The notes under the pieces were generated by a model. The model ran no database searches and had not been told where the DNA came from. It saw only the letters and a program-made list of their open reading frames with translations. 64,000 bases of DNA. Origin: Clostridiales bacterium. Its GTDB lineage: Bacteria; Bacillota; Clostridia; Christensenellales; Borkfalkiaceae. Both the position numbers and the translations under genes were made by a program. Where the stretch lies: positions 62,001-126,000 of the forward strand of contig JAFLVO010000001.1 of the NCBI GenBank assembly GCA_022508245.1, read 5' to 3'. Shown here piece by piece: positions 17,420-24,463 of this stretch. Numbering within the stretch: the first letter of the stretch is position 1; each line of letters begins with the position of its first letter.

Positions 17420-17493
17420 TTAAATTATCGGTAAACAACAAAAAGTATTTTTATATTACAATTAAATTATCGGTAAACAGCAAAAAGTATTTT
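17414..17493. repeat. Two 38-bp direct repeats before the sensor kinase
   Basis: Copies at 17414-17451 and 17456-17493 differ at a single base and have a 42-bp period, about four helical turns. Each holds TTACAATTAAATTATCGGTA. The second copy ends exactly at the kinase ATG and the first overlaps the pepV -35 box. Confidence 0.85.
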
Positions 17494-18744
17494 ATGGTAA
17501 AGAAGCTAAACTTTAAAAATCCCGTTCTATATATAAAAATTGCGCTGATTGTGCTGCTCGTAATTATAGAAATTATAGTTTGCGCGCAGGCGTTCGGCGC
17601 GGTAGGTATACGAAAACAGCTTGGCGCGTTTATGGCGGTTGTCCTGTGCTGTGTCGCACTTGCCGCAATGGAGTCGGTCAGCGCGTTCGCCGTAAAAAAT
17701 TTTGCCGTTAAAATGGTGTTCTACGGAATTAACTGCGCACTTTTGTTGACTATATGTCTTTTGACGGGCTTTTCGTTTCTTTCAACGCTGTACTGCATTA
17801 TGCTTACAGAGTGCTATATGACGGTGGAAAAGTTTAAGGATAAAGTCATACTCTTCGGCGTCGGTTGCGTGCTGTTTATCGTATCGTTTACGATAGGCTG
17901 GGTTATAATGAACGTCGGCGCGTCGCTGTACGACAGTATTGTAAGCATTTTAAGCGGTATTCTCTTCGGACTCATGATAATGTTCGTGGACTTTGCAATA
18001 GTTCAGTTTATCATAAAGTTCAATAAGACAAATAAGGAGCTTTCAGCCTCGCTCAAAGCCGAGGAAGATAGCCGCGCACGGCTTGAAGAGGTGTACAGTC
18101 AGCTGACTCAGACCAAAGTCTTTGAGGAGCGCAACCGAATTGCAAAGGATATTCACGACAACGCGGGTCACTCAATGACAACCGTAATTATGCAGACGGA
18201 GGCGGCTAAACTCTTAATAGACACCGACCCCGCGGAGGCTAAAAACAGAATTATTTCGGCTAACATTCAGGCTCGGAACGCCCTTGAACAGATGCGCGAA
18301 AGCGTGCATCTGCTTGCGGGCAGGGAGCAGACCCATACCTTAAAGGACGAGATTGAGGAAATCGTTGCCCAGACGGTGGACGGTACGGATATTAAAGCGA
18401 GAGTAGATTTGGACGACTGCGCGGTAACGCCAGATATTCACAGATTTATCTGCAACAGCGTAAAGGAGCTTATCGCCAACGGAATAAGGCACGGAAAGGC
18501 TACGGCTTTCTATATAGAGCTAAAGCAAAACGAAGGACAGCTCAAGCTTTTCGTATCCGATAACGGAGTAGGCGTTTCGGGGTGTATTGAGGAGGGCTTC
18601 GGCTTAAAGGGAATAAGAAAACGGGCCGAGGAGTTCGGCGGAAGCGCCGTGTTCAACGGTGAAGAGGAAGAGGGCTTCGAGAGCGAAATTTGCGTGCCGT
18701 TAAAGGATAGCGAAAAGTCCGAAAATAAGGAGGAAATAAAGTGA
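17494..18744 (+). CDS. NarL-type sensor histidine kinase
   Basis: This 416-residue kinase has about six N-terminal membrane helices (residues ~12-175) with very little extracytoplasmic sequence, then a short coiled coil (~178-208). The HisKA_3 dimerisation domain carries the phospho-acceptor His221 in IAKDIHDNAGHSM. The HATPase domain shows an N box SVKELIANGIRHGKA and a G box DNGVGV followed by GFGLKGIRKRAEEFGG. Its 3' end overlaps the response-regulator start. Membrane-buried sensors of this shape often answer envelope or membrane signals. No transporter target lies next door. Confidence 0.93.
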   Translation: MVKKLNFKNPVLYIKIALIVLLVIIEIIVCAQAFGAVGIRKQLGAFMAVVLCCVALAAMESVSAFAVKNFAVKMVFYGINCALLLTICLLTGFSFLSTLYCIMLTECYMTVEKFKDKVILFGVGCVLFIVSFTIGWVIMNVGASLYDSIVSILSGILFGLMIMFVDFAIVQFIIKFNKTNKELSASLKAEEDSRARLEEVYSQLTQTKVFEERNRIAKDIHDNAGHSMTTVIMQTEAAKLLIDTDPAEAKNRIISANIQARNALEQMRESVHLLAGREQTHTLKDEIEEIVAQTVDGTDIKARVDLDDCAVTPDIHRFICNSVKELIANGIRHGKATAFYIELKQNEGQLKLFVSDNGVGVSGCIEEGFGLKGIRKRAEEFGGSAVFNGEEEEGFESEICVPLKDSEKSENKEEIK

Positions 18745-19379
18745 TAGAGGTTTTACTTGTAGACGACCAGCAAATTTTGGCGGAGGGTATTAAATCCGTG
18801 CTTGAAACGTGCGCTGAAATCAAAGTTTGCGGGATTGCGCTCGACGGGGTTCAGGCAGTTGAATATTGCGAAAAAACTCCGCCCGATATCGTCCTTATGG
18901 ATATTCGTATGCCCAATATGAACGGTGTAGTCGCAACCAAGCGCATAAAAGAAATTTGCCCTTCGACAAAGATAATAATACTGACCACCTTCGACGACAG
19001 CGACTATATTTTGAGCGCAATAAACAACGGTGCAAGCGGTTATCTTTTAAAGGATATAGGCTCAACCGCGCTTATAGACGCCGTTAAAAATGCGTATGCG
19101 GGCGACACAATTCTGCCCGCAAAAATAGCAAAAAAAATTACCGAAGCTGCAACTATGGTTTCTTCGGATAAGGAATTTAAGCTCAAAAAGCAGTTCAATC
19201 TTTCTGAGAGGGAAGTGGAGATTGCCTTAATGCTCTTCGACGGATTTTCAAATAGGCAGATTGCCTCTGCCCTGAAGCTTTCGGACGGCACGGCAAGAAA
19301 TTATATAAGCAATATCTATTTAAAACTCGGTGTGGAGGGGCGTGCCGCCGCAGTGGAAAAAATCAAGAAATTGTCTTAA
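18741..19379 (+). CDS. LuxR/NarL-family response regulator
   Basis: This 212-residue regulator has a receiver domain (1-120) with the phospho-acceptor Asp54 in DIVLMDIRMPN, acidic pair DD at residues 7-8, Thr in LTTFDD and Lys in LLKDIG. The C-terminal HTH (about 150-212) has the LuxR pattern LSEREVEIALMLFDGFSNRQ and GTARNYISNIYLKLGV. The start is GTG at 18741, overlapping the kinase stop by 4 bp, with AAGGAGG upstream. It forms a two-component pair with the kinase before it. Confidence 0.95.
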   Translation: MIEVLLVDDQQILAEGIKSVLETCAEIKVCGIALDGVQAVEYCEKTPPDIVLMDIRMPNMNGVVATKRIKEICPSTKIIILTTFDDSDYILSAINNGASGYLLKDIGSTALIDAVKNAYAGDTILPAKIAKKITEAATMVSSDKEFKLKKQFNLSEREVEIALMLFDGFSNRQIASALKLSDGTARNYISNIYLKLGVEGRAAAVEKIKKLS

Positions 19380-19386
19380 AACAAGT

Positions 19387-19416
19387 AAAAAACAGCGGCA
19401 TGACCCGCTGTTTTTT
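19387..19416 (+). terminator. Terminator after the two-component operon
   Basis: AAAAAACAGCGG (19387-19398) / CCGCTGTTTTTT (19405-19416), a 12-bp stem with a 6-nt loop. Confidence 0.9.
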
Positions 19417-19444
19417 ATATTTAATTGCAATTAAAATTATTTAA

Positions 19445-20515
19445 TTATAAGTCGAAAGCTATTGCCGTGATGTCATCGTTTAAATTGTCGCAGAAAGAGT
19501 TCAGATTATTTTCAAGGTTCTTTATAAAGTCGTCTGCCGTTTTGGAATAGGACAGCGTCTTAATTGCACCCTCTACGCCGAACATTTCGCCCTGACCGTT
19601 CTTGCACTCCGTCACACCGTCTGTCAAAAGCACGAGTATATCTCCCTTTTTGTATGGTATAGTGTCGTCGAAGTATGAGGGGTTTTCAAACCAATTTGAT
19701 ATGGGTGGAGAGTTCAGCATAATTCTTGTTACTCCGCTGTCCGTCTTTAAAAGTATGGGAACGTTGTGTCCCGCCATAGAGTAGGTTATGTGTTCGGGGT
19801 CAATGCGTACCGCCGCAACCGTCACGTAGTTGCGCTCGTCGAGGTTGAGCTGGGTAAATTTCGAATTTAAATTTTTAAGCGCAAGAGCGGGGGAGGGGGC
19901 GTCCTTGTCGTACGCCGCCTTGACGAACGCGGACAGCATTCCCGCCGAAATTCCCTTGCCCGAAACGTCCGCAACTACGCCGAAGGGGGTACCATCCTGC
20001 GTGTACACGTCGGGCAAATCTCCGCCGATTTCGCGGCAGGGAATATACATATACGAGTACTTCTTTCCGCCCGCCCATTTACCCGCGGGCAGGAGCCTTT
20101 GCTGAATATTCTTTGCCGACTGCAATTCCCTTGCAATTTCAAGCTCTATTGCGTTGTCGATTGCACCCATACAGAAACCGCCTCCGATTGGGGTAACGGT
20201 TATGGAATAGGAAATTTCGCGTACGCTGTCGTCAACCTTAACTCTTTGAAATATCCGCCTTGCAACTTCCTTTTGGGATAAAAAAGCGTCCTCGAAAGCT
20301 GAAGCAAGCCCACAGCGCTTACAGCCGCCATCAACTCCGCAGAGCGCTATATCGCCCGTGCAGGCAGTGACCGCGCCGATATTTCCGTTTAAATCTCCCT
20401 TTGGGAAGAGTACGCCAAAGGCGCGGTTTGCATAAACCGCTTTAAGGTTTTCGTCGACTACGACTACTGCGGATTTGATGTTGTCTAAAATGCGCCTTAA
20501 ATATTTTTCGGTCAT
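19445..20515 (-). CDS. PAS-PP2C (SpoIIE/RsbU-type) phosphatase with four-cysteine PAS
   Basis: This 356-residue protein has a PAS domain (about 8-125) followed by a PP2C phosphatase domain (about 150-356). The phosphatase motifs are CREIGGDLPDVY, VADVSGKGISAGMLSAF, VLLTDGVTECKN and NDDITAIAFD, which hold the metal-binding aspartates. Such enzymes dephosphorylate anti-sigma-factor antagonists (SpoIIAA/RsbV type). The PAS domain carries Cys52, Cys59, Cys65 and Cys68 (C-x6-C-x5-C-x2-C), a spacing that could bind an iron-sulfur cluster or zinc. It follows dagK on the same strand with 24 bp between. No partner antagonist gene is nearby. Confidence 0.88.
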   Translation of the reverse strand: MTEKYLRRILDNIKSAVVVVDENLKAVYANRAFGVLFPKGDLNGNIGAVTACTGDIALCGVDGGCKRCGLASAFEDAFLSQKEVARRIFQRVKVDDSVREISYSITVTPIGGGFCMGAIDNAIELEIARELQSAKNIQQRLLPAGKWAGGKKYSYMYIPCREIGGDLPDVYTQDGTPFGVVADVSGKGISAGMLSAFVKAAYDKDAPSPALALKNLNSKFTQLNLDERNYVTVAAVRIDPEHITYSMAGHNVPILLKTDSGVTRIMLNSPPISNWFENPSYFDDTIPYKKGDILVLLTDGVTECKNGQGEMFGVEGAIKTLSYSKTADDFIKNLENNLNSFCDNLNDDITAIAFDL

Positions 20516-20520
20516 AGTTT

Positions 20521-20542
20521 AAGTTCGGCTCTCCTAAACTTA
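20521..20542 (-). repeat. Solo end of the TAAGTTTAGGAGAGCC repeat at the dagK stop
   Basis: On the minus strand, TAAGTTTAGGAGAGCCGAAC begins exactly with the TAA stop of the lipid kinase. It matches the terminal inverted repeat of the elements at 22884-23159 and 27946-28009. Confidence 0.75.
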
Positions 20543-21415
20543 TGGTAAATAGAATTTGAGCTTGCCCTCTACGATATGCGCCTCAATGGGCATATTGTCG
20601 TAGAGCTCGCCCTCCGCCTGAATTGTATATTTTTCGTCCTCGTGGATAAAGGTTGCCGACTTGGTTTTTACCACCGTCGCGCCCTTGATGGAGTTGACTT
20701 TGCCGCGCATAAGCTTTATAAATGCGCCCAAAATCTTGCTCCTAGATATATAATCGACTATTATAAAGTCGAGATATCCGTCGTTTATCTTAGCATCGGG
20801 GAACATCTTGATTCCTCCGCCGAACTGTCTGCCGTTGCCGAGTGCGGCAATGAGTCCGAAGCGCTTTTCCTTAATGCCGTTGTATTCAACAGTAAAGGAA
20901 CAGCCTTTGAACTTTCTTATGCTCGTCAAAAGCGCTCTGAGATATTTTGAGCGACCCTTGTATTTGCCGGCATATGCGCGTTTTAAAACGTCTACGTCAA
21001 TGCCAAGACCTACGGAGTTAATTGAACGCAGACCCGAAGATAATTCTATAAAATCTATGGGTTGGGGAGCGCGGTAGGCGATAATCTCCGCCGCCTTTTT
21101 TGTGTCGAAAGGTATGCCTGCGCCCTCGGCAAAGTCGTTGCCTGTGCCGGAGGGGATGAGACCCAAATAGCAGTTTTCAAAATTGTGAAAGCCGTTTATT
21201 ATATCGTGCAAAGTGCCGTCGCCGCCCATCACGGCAAGGGTATGAGTCCCGCCCGAGGTGGTTATTTTCTCGGCAAGTATTTTGGCGTCGCCTCTCTTAT
21301 AGGTAAATACAACCTCGTATTCCTTGCCCGCCCTTTCAAAAACTTCTTTAACTATTTCAAGTTGTTTTAAGTTTTTGCCCTTTAAACGCTTTCCGTTTGC
21401 AATTATGTAGTACAA
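20540..21415 (-). CDS. Diacylglycerol/YegS-type lipid kinase
   Basis: This 291-residue protein belongs to the DagK_cat family, which phosphorylates diacylglycerol or similar lipids at the membrane face to recycle them into phospholipid synthesis. The nucleotide-binding GGDGTLHDIINGF lies near residue 68 and LIPSGTGNDFAEGAG follows, both diagnostic. The start codon is TTG at 21415, with AGGGG 7 bp upstream and the N-terminus YYIIANGKR typical of the family. It has its own promoter and probably carries the downstream phosphatase gene. Substrate specificity cannot be fixed from sequence. Confidence 0.92.
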   Translation of the reverse strand: MYYIIANGKRLKGKNLKQLEIVKEVFERAGKEYEVVFTYKRGDAKILAEKITTSGGTHTLAVMGGDGTLHDIINGFHNFENCYLGLIPSGTGNDFAEGAGIPFDTKKAAEIIAYRAPQPIDFIELSSGLRSINSVGLGIDVDVLKRAYAGKYKGRSKYLRALLTSIRKFKGCSFTVEYNGIKEKRFGLIAALGNGRQFGGGIKMFPDAKINDGYLDFIIVDYISRSKILGAFIKLMRGKVNSIKGATVVKTKSATFIHEDEKYTIQAEGELYDNMPIEAHIVEGKLKFYLP

Positions 21416-21446
21416 CTCAGTTCCCCTTAGTGTAAGCTCTTTTTTA

Positions 21447-21475
21447 ATTATATATTAATTGCGATAAAATTGCAA
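21447..21475 (-). promoter_or_regulatory. Promoter of the lipid kinase operon
   Basis: On the minus strand TTGCAA (21470-21475) and TATAAT (21447-21452) are 17 bp apart. Confidence 0.75.
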
Positions 21476-21489
21476 TTAAATTAAAAACG

Positions 21490-21518
21490 TTGCAAACAAA
21501 TTAAAAACCCGCTATAAT
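21490..21518 (+). promoter_or_regulatory. Leaderless-type promoter of the CCA-adding enzyme
   Basis: TTGCAA (21490-21495), 17 bp, TATAAT (21513-21518). The ATG at 21528 is only 9 nt after the -10 box and has no ribosome-binding site. Confidence 0.8.
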
Positions 21519-21527
21519 TAAGTTGTT

Positions 21528-22886
21528 ATGAAAGATACTCTTTCGAAAACGTTAATAGCTTTTGCGGAAAAGCTGCCCCGACCGCTGTATATCGTCGGTG
21601 GCAGAGTGAGGGACTTTATCGCAAACCTACAAGCCGGAGATATCGACACCGACCTCTGCTCGCCCGTTTCCGCGGAGGAGTTTTCGCGTGTAGCCGAAGA
21701 GTTGGGCATAAGGACGGACGCAACCTATAAAAACACGGGCACGGTAAAAATTACCGTTGACGGCGAGTGGTGCGAATATACCTGCTTCCGCTCGGACGAG
21801 TATGTAAGGGGAGAACACCGTCCCGCCGCAACCTATTTTACGGACGACATCAATCTCGACGCAAGACGGCGCGATTTCAAGTGCAACGCCGTGTATTACG
21901 ACATAGCCGCAGACAAATTTGTTGACCCGCTCGGCGGGATAGATGATATTAAGGCTAAAAGAATTACAACGGTAGCGCCCGCAAAAAAGGTGTTCGGGGA
22001 GGACGGTCTGCGCCTTATGCGTCTTGCCCGAATTGCCGCCCAAACGGGCTTCGCGCCCGACAGCGAGTGCTTGAAAGGGGCAAGGGACAATTCGGAGCTC
22101 ATCAAAGACATTTCGGTTGAAAGAATTTTTGCGGAGCTTTGGGCAATACTTTATTCCGACTTAAAATACGGCTGTGCGGACGGGCCGTACAGAGGCTTGA
22201 AAATTTTGCAGGAAATCGAAGTGCTTGAAAAAATTCTGCCCGAGCTATACAAAGGTGCAGGGCTTGACCAGCGCAAGGATTTTCATAAATACGACGTCTT
22301 GGAACACTCTCTGCGTGCCGTAAAATATTCCCCCGAAAAGGTGCGTTTTGCCGCCCTGTTGCACGATATAGGCAAGCCGTACTGCTATGAAAGAAACGGA
22401 AAATTCGCCGGACACGAGGAGGAGGGGGCAAGAATAGCGCGCAACATATGTGCCCGGCTCAAGGTTTCCAAAAATCTGACAGAGGAGACGGCGCAGCTCA
22501 TTGCCCTGCATATGTACGACCTCAGATGTGACGCAAAAGTAAACAAAGCGCGCAAATTTATAGTCAAAAACTATGCAATTTTAGATAAGCTTTTTATGCT
22601 CAAGCAGGCAGATTACAGCGCGTGCATGGACCAAACGGACACCGCGCCTTTCGTTCAAAAATATACCGAAATTTTGGCTGAAATGAGAGCGGAGGGAGTA
22701 CCTTTTACGTTAAAAGAGCTTAAATTAAAGGGCGACGCGCTCATAAAGGCGGGTTTCGCGCCCGCAGAGGTCGGCAAAACGCTTGAAAACTTACTATATG
22801 ACTGCTGTATAGGACAGGTGGAAAACGATACTCAAAAACTGCTTGACAGGGCGCTTAAAATTTATTTGCGCACAGATAAGGGGTAA
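21528..22886 (+). CDS. cca: tRNA nucleotidyltransferase (CCA-adding enzyme)
   Basis: This 452-residue class II nucleotidyltransferase adds or repairs the CCA end of tRNAs. The opening LYIVGGRVRDFIANLQAGDIDTD contains the GG-x2-RD and catalytic D-x-D motifs. DARRRDFKCNAVYYD and the EDGLRLMRLARIAAQ motif follow, which recognise ATP and CTP by protein templating. The C-terminal part has an HD domain (FAALLHDIGKP ... HEEEGARIA), found in many bacterial homologues. Its stop codon TAA is the first three bases of a 276-bp palindromic element. Confidence 0.95.
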   Translation: MKDTLSKTLIAFAEKLPRPLYIVGGRVRDFIANLQAGDIDTDLCSPVSAEEFSRVAEELGIRTDATYKNTGTVKITVDGEWCEYTCFRSDEYVRGEHRPAATYFTDDINLDARRRDFKCNAVYYDIAADKFVDPLGGIDDIKAKRITTVAPAKKVFGEDGLRLMRLARIAAQTGFAPDSECLKGARDNSELIKDISVERIFAELWAILYSDLKYGCADGPYRGLKILQEIEVLEKILPELYKGAGLDQRKDFHKYDVLEHSLRAVKYSPEKVRFAALLHDIGKPYCYERNGKFAGHEEEGARIARNICARLKVSKNLTEETAQLIALHMYDLRCDAKVNKARKFIVKNYAILDKLFMLKQADYSACMDQTDTAPFVQKYTEILAEMRAEGVPFTLKELKLKGDALIKAGFAPAEVGKTLENLLYDCCIGQVENDTQKLLDRALKIYLRTDKG

Positions 22887-23159
22887 GTTTAGGAGAGCCG
22901 AACCCGCGAAGCCCTGAGGGTGTCTATTTCGCGCTTTCCGCACGGCTTGCGCTTGAAATACGTCCGGTATTCCTGCGCGCAATCCGCACAAAAATCATCA
23001 AAATATACTTACTCGGGGTGCGCAGCAGTTTTTGCCATAAAATCAAAGCAAGACGAGGAGTTTGGACGCAGGCGTATCGAATATACGTCAAGTTCAAACG
23101 ACAAAGTATCGCAAAGATTTTATGTCAAAAACCTTGCGGGTTCGACTCTCCTAAACTTA
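22884..23159. repeat. 276-bp long-hairpin (MITE-like) element
   Basis: The left end TAAGTTTAGGAGAGCCGAAC (from 22884) and the right end (23136-23159) are inverted repeats over about 24 bp with one mismatch. The interior is also a diverged palindrome: GCTTGAAATACGTCCGG near 22950 mirrors sequence near 23070-23100. It encodes no convincing protein. Shorter relatives lie at 20521-20542 and 27946-28009. The element fills the gap between cca and the rpsF promoter. Confidence 0.8.
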
Positions 23160-23171
23160 GGTGTAAAACAG

Positions 23172-23201
23172 TTGACAAGCTTTTATCAAAAGTGATAAAA
23201 T
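23172..23201 (+). promoter_or_regulatory. Promoter of rpsF-ssb-rpsR
   Basis: TTGACA (23172-23177), 18-bp spacer, TAAAAT (23196-23201). Confidence 0.8.
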
Positions 23202-23235
23202 GCCTGTATTATAAAAAACTTTTTTATAAAACCTT

Positions 23236-23262
23236 GCACGCCGCAGGTGGCGTGCCGATTAA
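23236..23262 (+). promoter_or_regulatory. rpsF leader hairpin, candidate S6:S18 autoregulatory site
   Basis: GCACGCC (23236-23242) pairs with GGCGTGC (23249-23255), closing the loop GCAGGT, and CCGATTAAG-like sequence follows. The S6:S18 complex is known to bind a structured rpsF leader that mimics its 16S rRNA site, and CCGCAGGTGGCG here resembles the CCGGTGGCG segment of 16S rRNA. Function is inferred from position and resemblance. Confidence 0.45.
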
Positions 23263-23279
23263 GTCCGGGAGGTGAAAAT

Positions 23280-23561
23280 ATGAAAACTTACGAGATGATT
23301 TACGTTCTCGACGCAACACTTGCAGACGATGCAAAAGAAGCGTTCGGAAAGAAGTTCGAGGATATTATCGTATCCAAGGGCGGCTCGGTAGTTTCCGTTG
23401 ACAAATGGGGTGTTAAAAAGCTTGCTTATCCCATCAACTACAAGACGGAAGGCGACTACTGCGTACTCACTTTCGAAGCAGACGGAAGCGCTGTTAAAGA
23501 GCTTGAAAGAATTTCCGATTTGTCTGTCGAAGTTTTAAGAAGAATTATTACTGTAAAATAA
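23280..23561 (+). CDS. rpsF: 30S ribosomal protein S6
   Basis: This 93-residue protein binds S18 and the central domain of 16S rRNA. The start is ATG 23280, preceded by GGGAGGTG. Its opening MKTYEMIYVLDATLADDAKE is typical S6, and the middle strand VDKWGVKKLAYPINYKTEGD carries the conserved WG-x-R/K-x-LAYPI block. First gene of the conserved rpsF-ssb-rpsR operon. Confidence 0.98.
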   Translation: MKTYEMIYVLDATLADDAKEAFGKKFEDIIVSKGGSVVSVDKWGVKKLAYPINYKTEGDYCVLTFEADGSAVKELERISDLSVEVLRRIITVK

Positions 23562-23593
23562 ACGGTTACGTAAAATCAGTTTAGGAAAAAATT

Positions 23594-24019
23594 ATGAACA
23601 AAGTATTTTTGATTGGGAATTTAACTCGCGATCCCGAGCTTACGGAAACGGCATCCGGCGTGAAAATCTGCCGCTTTGCAATTGCCGTAAACCGCAGCTA
23701 TTCCGGCGGCGACGGTGAGAGAAAGACAGACTTTTTCAACTGCGTTGCATGGCGCGGCTTGGGCGAAACTATTGCAAGGTTTACCCGCAAGGGAACCAAA
23801 GTCGCGGTATCCGGTTCTATCGAACTCAGAAATTACGAGGATAATCAGGGCATCAAGCGCACGGCTGTTGACATTGTTGCGCAGGACGTGGAATTCCTTT
23901 CGCCCCGTGCAGGTTCTTCGGACTACGACGAGTTTTCCGAGCCTTCACAGCCCGCACCTGGCGGCAGGGCTAAACCTCAGCTTCAACCCTTCGACGACGA
24001 TAGCGATATTCCCTTTTAA
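23594..24019 (+). CDS. ssb: Single-stranded DNA-binding protein
   Basis: This 141-residue protein coats single-stranded DNA. The OB fold spans about 1-105 (MNKVFLIGNLTRDPEL ... FFNCVAWRGLGE), followed by a short Gly/Pro linker and the acidic tip PFDDDSDIPF (132-141). That tip docks partners such as RecQ, PriA, RecO and ExoI-type proteins. The same tip, with one changed residue, ends the DUF4062 protein at 10065-11036. It sits between rpsF and rpsR as usual in Firmicutes. Confidence 0.98.
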   Translation: MNKVFLIGNLTRDPELTETASGVKICRFAIAVNRSYSGGDGERKTDFFNCVAWRGLGETIARFTRKGTKVAVSGSIELRNYEDNQGIKRTAVDIVAQDVEFLSPRAGSSDYDEFSEPSQPAPGGRAKPQLQPFDDDSDIPF

Positions 24020-24038
24020 TTGAGTTAAGGAGATAATT

Positions 24039-24293
24039 ATGGAAGAGAATAAAACGGCACCCGTAAAAAAGAGCTATAAAAAATTTCAGCGCAAAAAGGT
24101 TTGTCTTTTCTGTCAGGAAAAGGTAGAGGCTATCGACTATAAAGATATCGCCCGCCTTAAAAAGTACGTTACAGAGAGCGGCAAAATGATTCCCCGCAGA
24201 ATGAGCGGAACCTGCGCTAAGCACCAGAGAGAGCTTTCCACGGCTATCAAGCGTGCAAGAATTGCGGCTTTGCTTCCTTTCAAAGCCGAATAA
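24039..24293 (+). CDS. rpsR: 30S ribosomal protein S18
   Basis: This 84-residue partner of S6 on the ribosomal platform has the conserved block [19 protein letters not shown] followed by [24 protein letters not shown] near the N-terminus with a later Cys/His suggests the zinc-binding form. A diverged copy of its last 16 codons and stop occurs downstream of nhaC at 26134-26184. Confidence 0.98.
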   Translation: MEENKTAPVKKSYKKFQRKKVCLFCQEKVEAIDYKDIARLKKYVTESGKMIPRRMSGTCAKHQRELSTAIKRARIAALLPFKAE

Positions 24294-24310
24294 TTTAAAA
24301 TTTTAATTAA

Positions 24311-24340
24311 AAAAGGCCTTGTGTAAACAGGGTCTTTTTA
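24311..24340 (+). terminator. Terminator after rpsR
   Basis: AAAAGGCCT and AGGGTCTTTT pair with one G-U, followed by T residues. Confidence 0.8.
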
Positions 24341-24350
24341 TGTTAATAAA

Positions 24351-24393
24351 ATATTTTCACAAAGCACAGGTGCTTTCCATAAAATGAAAATAT
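24351..24393 (+). other. Hairpin directly before the nhaC promoter
   Basis: ATATTTTCA (24351-24359) and TGAAAATAT (24385-24393) are perfect complements enclosing a second small stem AAGCA/TGCTT. It ends two bases before the -35 box, so it may be an operator rather than an RNA structure. Confidence 0.4.
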
Positions 24394-24394
24394 A

Positions 24395-24423
24395 TTGACA
24401 TATCATAATAAAAAGTATATAAT
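24395..24423 (+). promoter_or_regulatory. Promoter of nhaC
   Basis: Perfect consensus TTGACA (24395-24400), 17 bp, TATAAT (24418-24423). The ribosome site AGAGGAG precedes the ATG at 24464. Confidence 0.9.
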
Positions 24424-24463
24424 AAACAAGACTTGTTAAGTTTACACAGAGGAGACATATTCT

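Noticed and set aside
23131-23159. tRNA 3' end (GGGTTCGACTCTCC looks like a T arm)
   Set aside because: The T stem does not pair and no acceptor or D arm is present; it is the right end of the palindromic element.
22920-23275. Short open frames in the gap between cca and rpsF
   Set aside because: They lie within a large imperfect palindrome with inverted ends, have no family match and end in the rpsF leader.
24351-24463. Riboswitch before nhaC
   Set aside because: The hairpin ends before the -35 box and so is not in the transcript; the transcribed leader is too short for a known aptamer.
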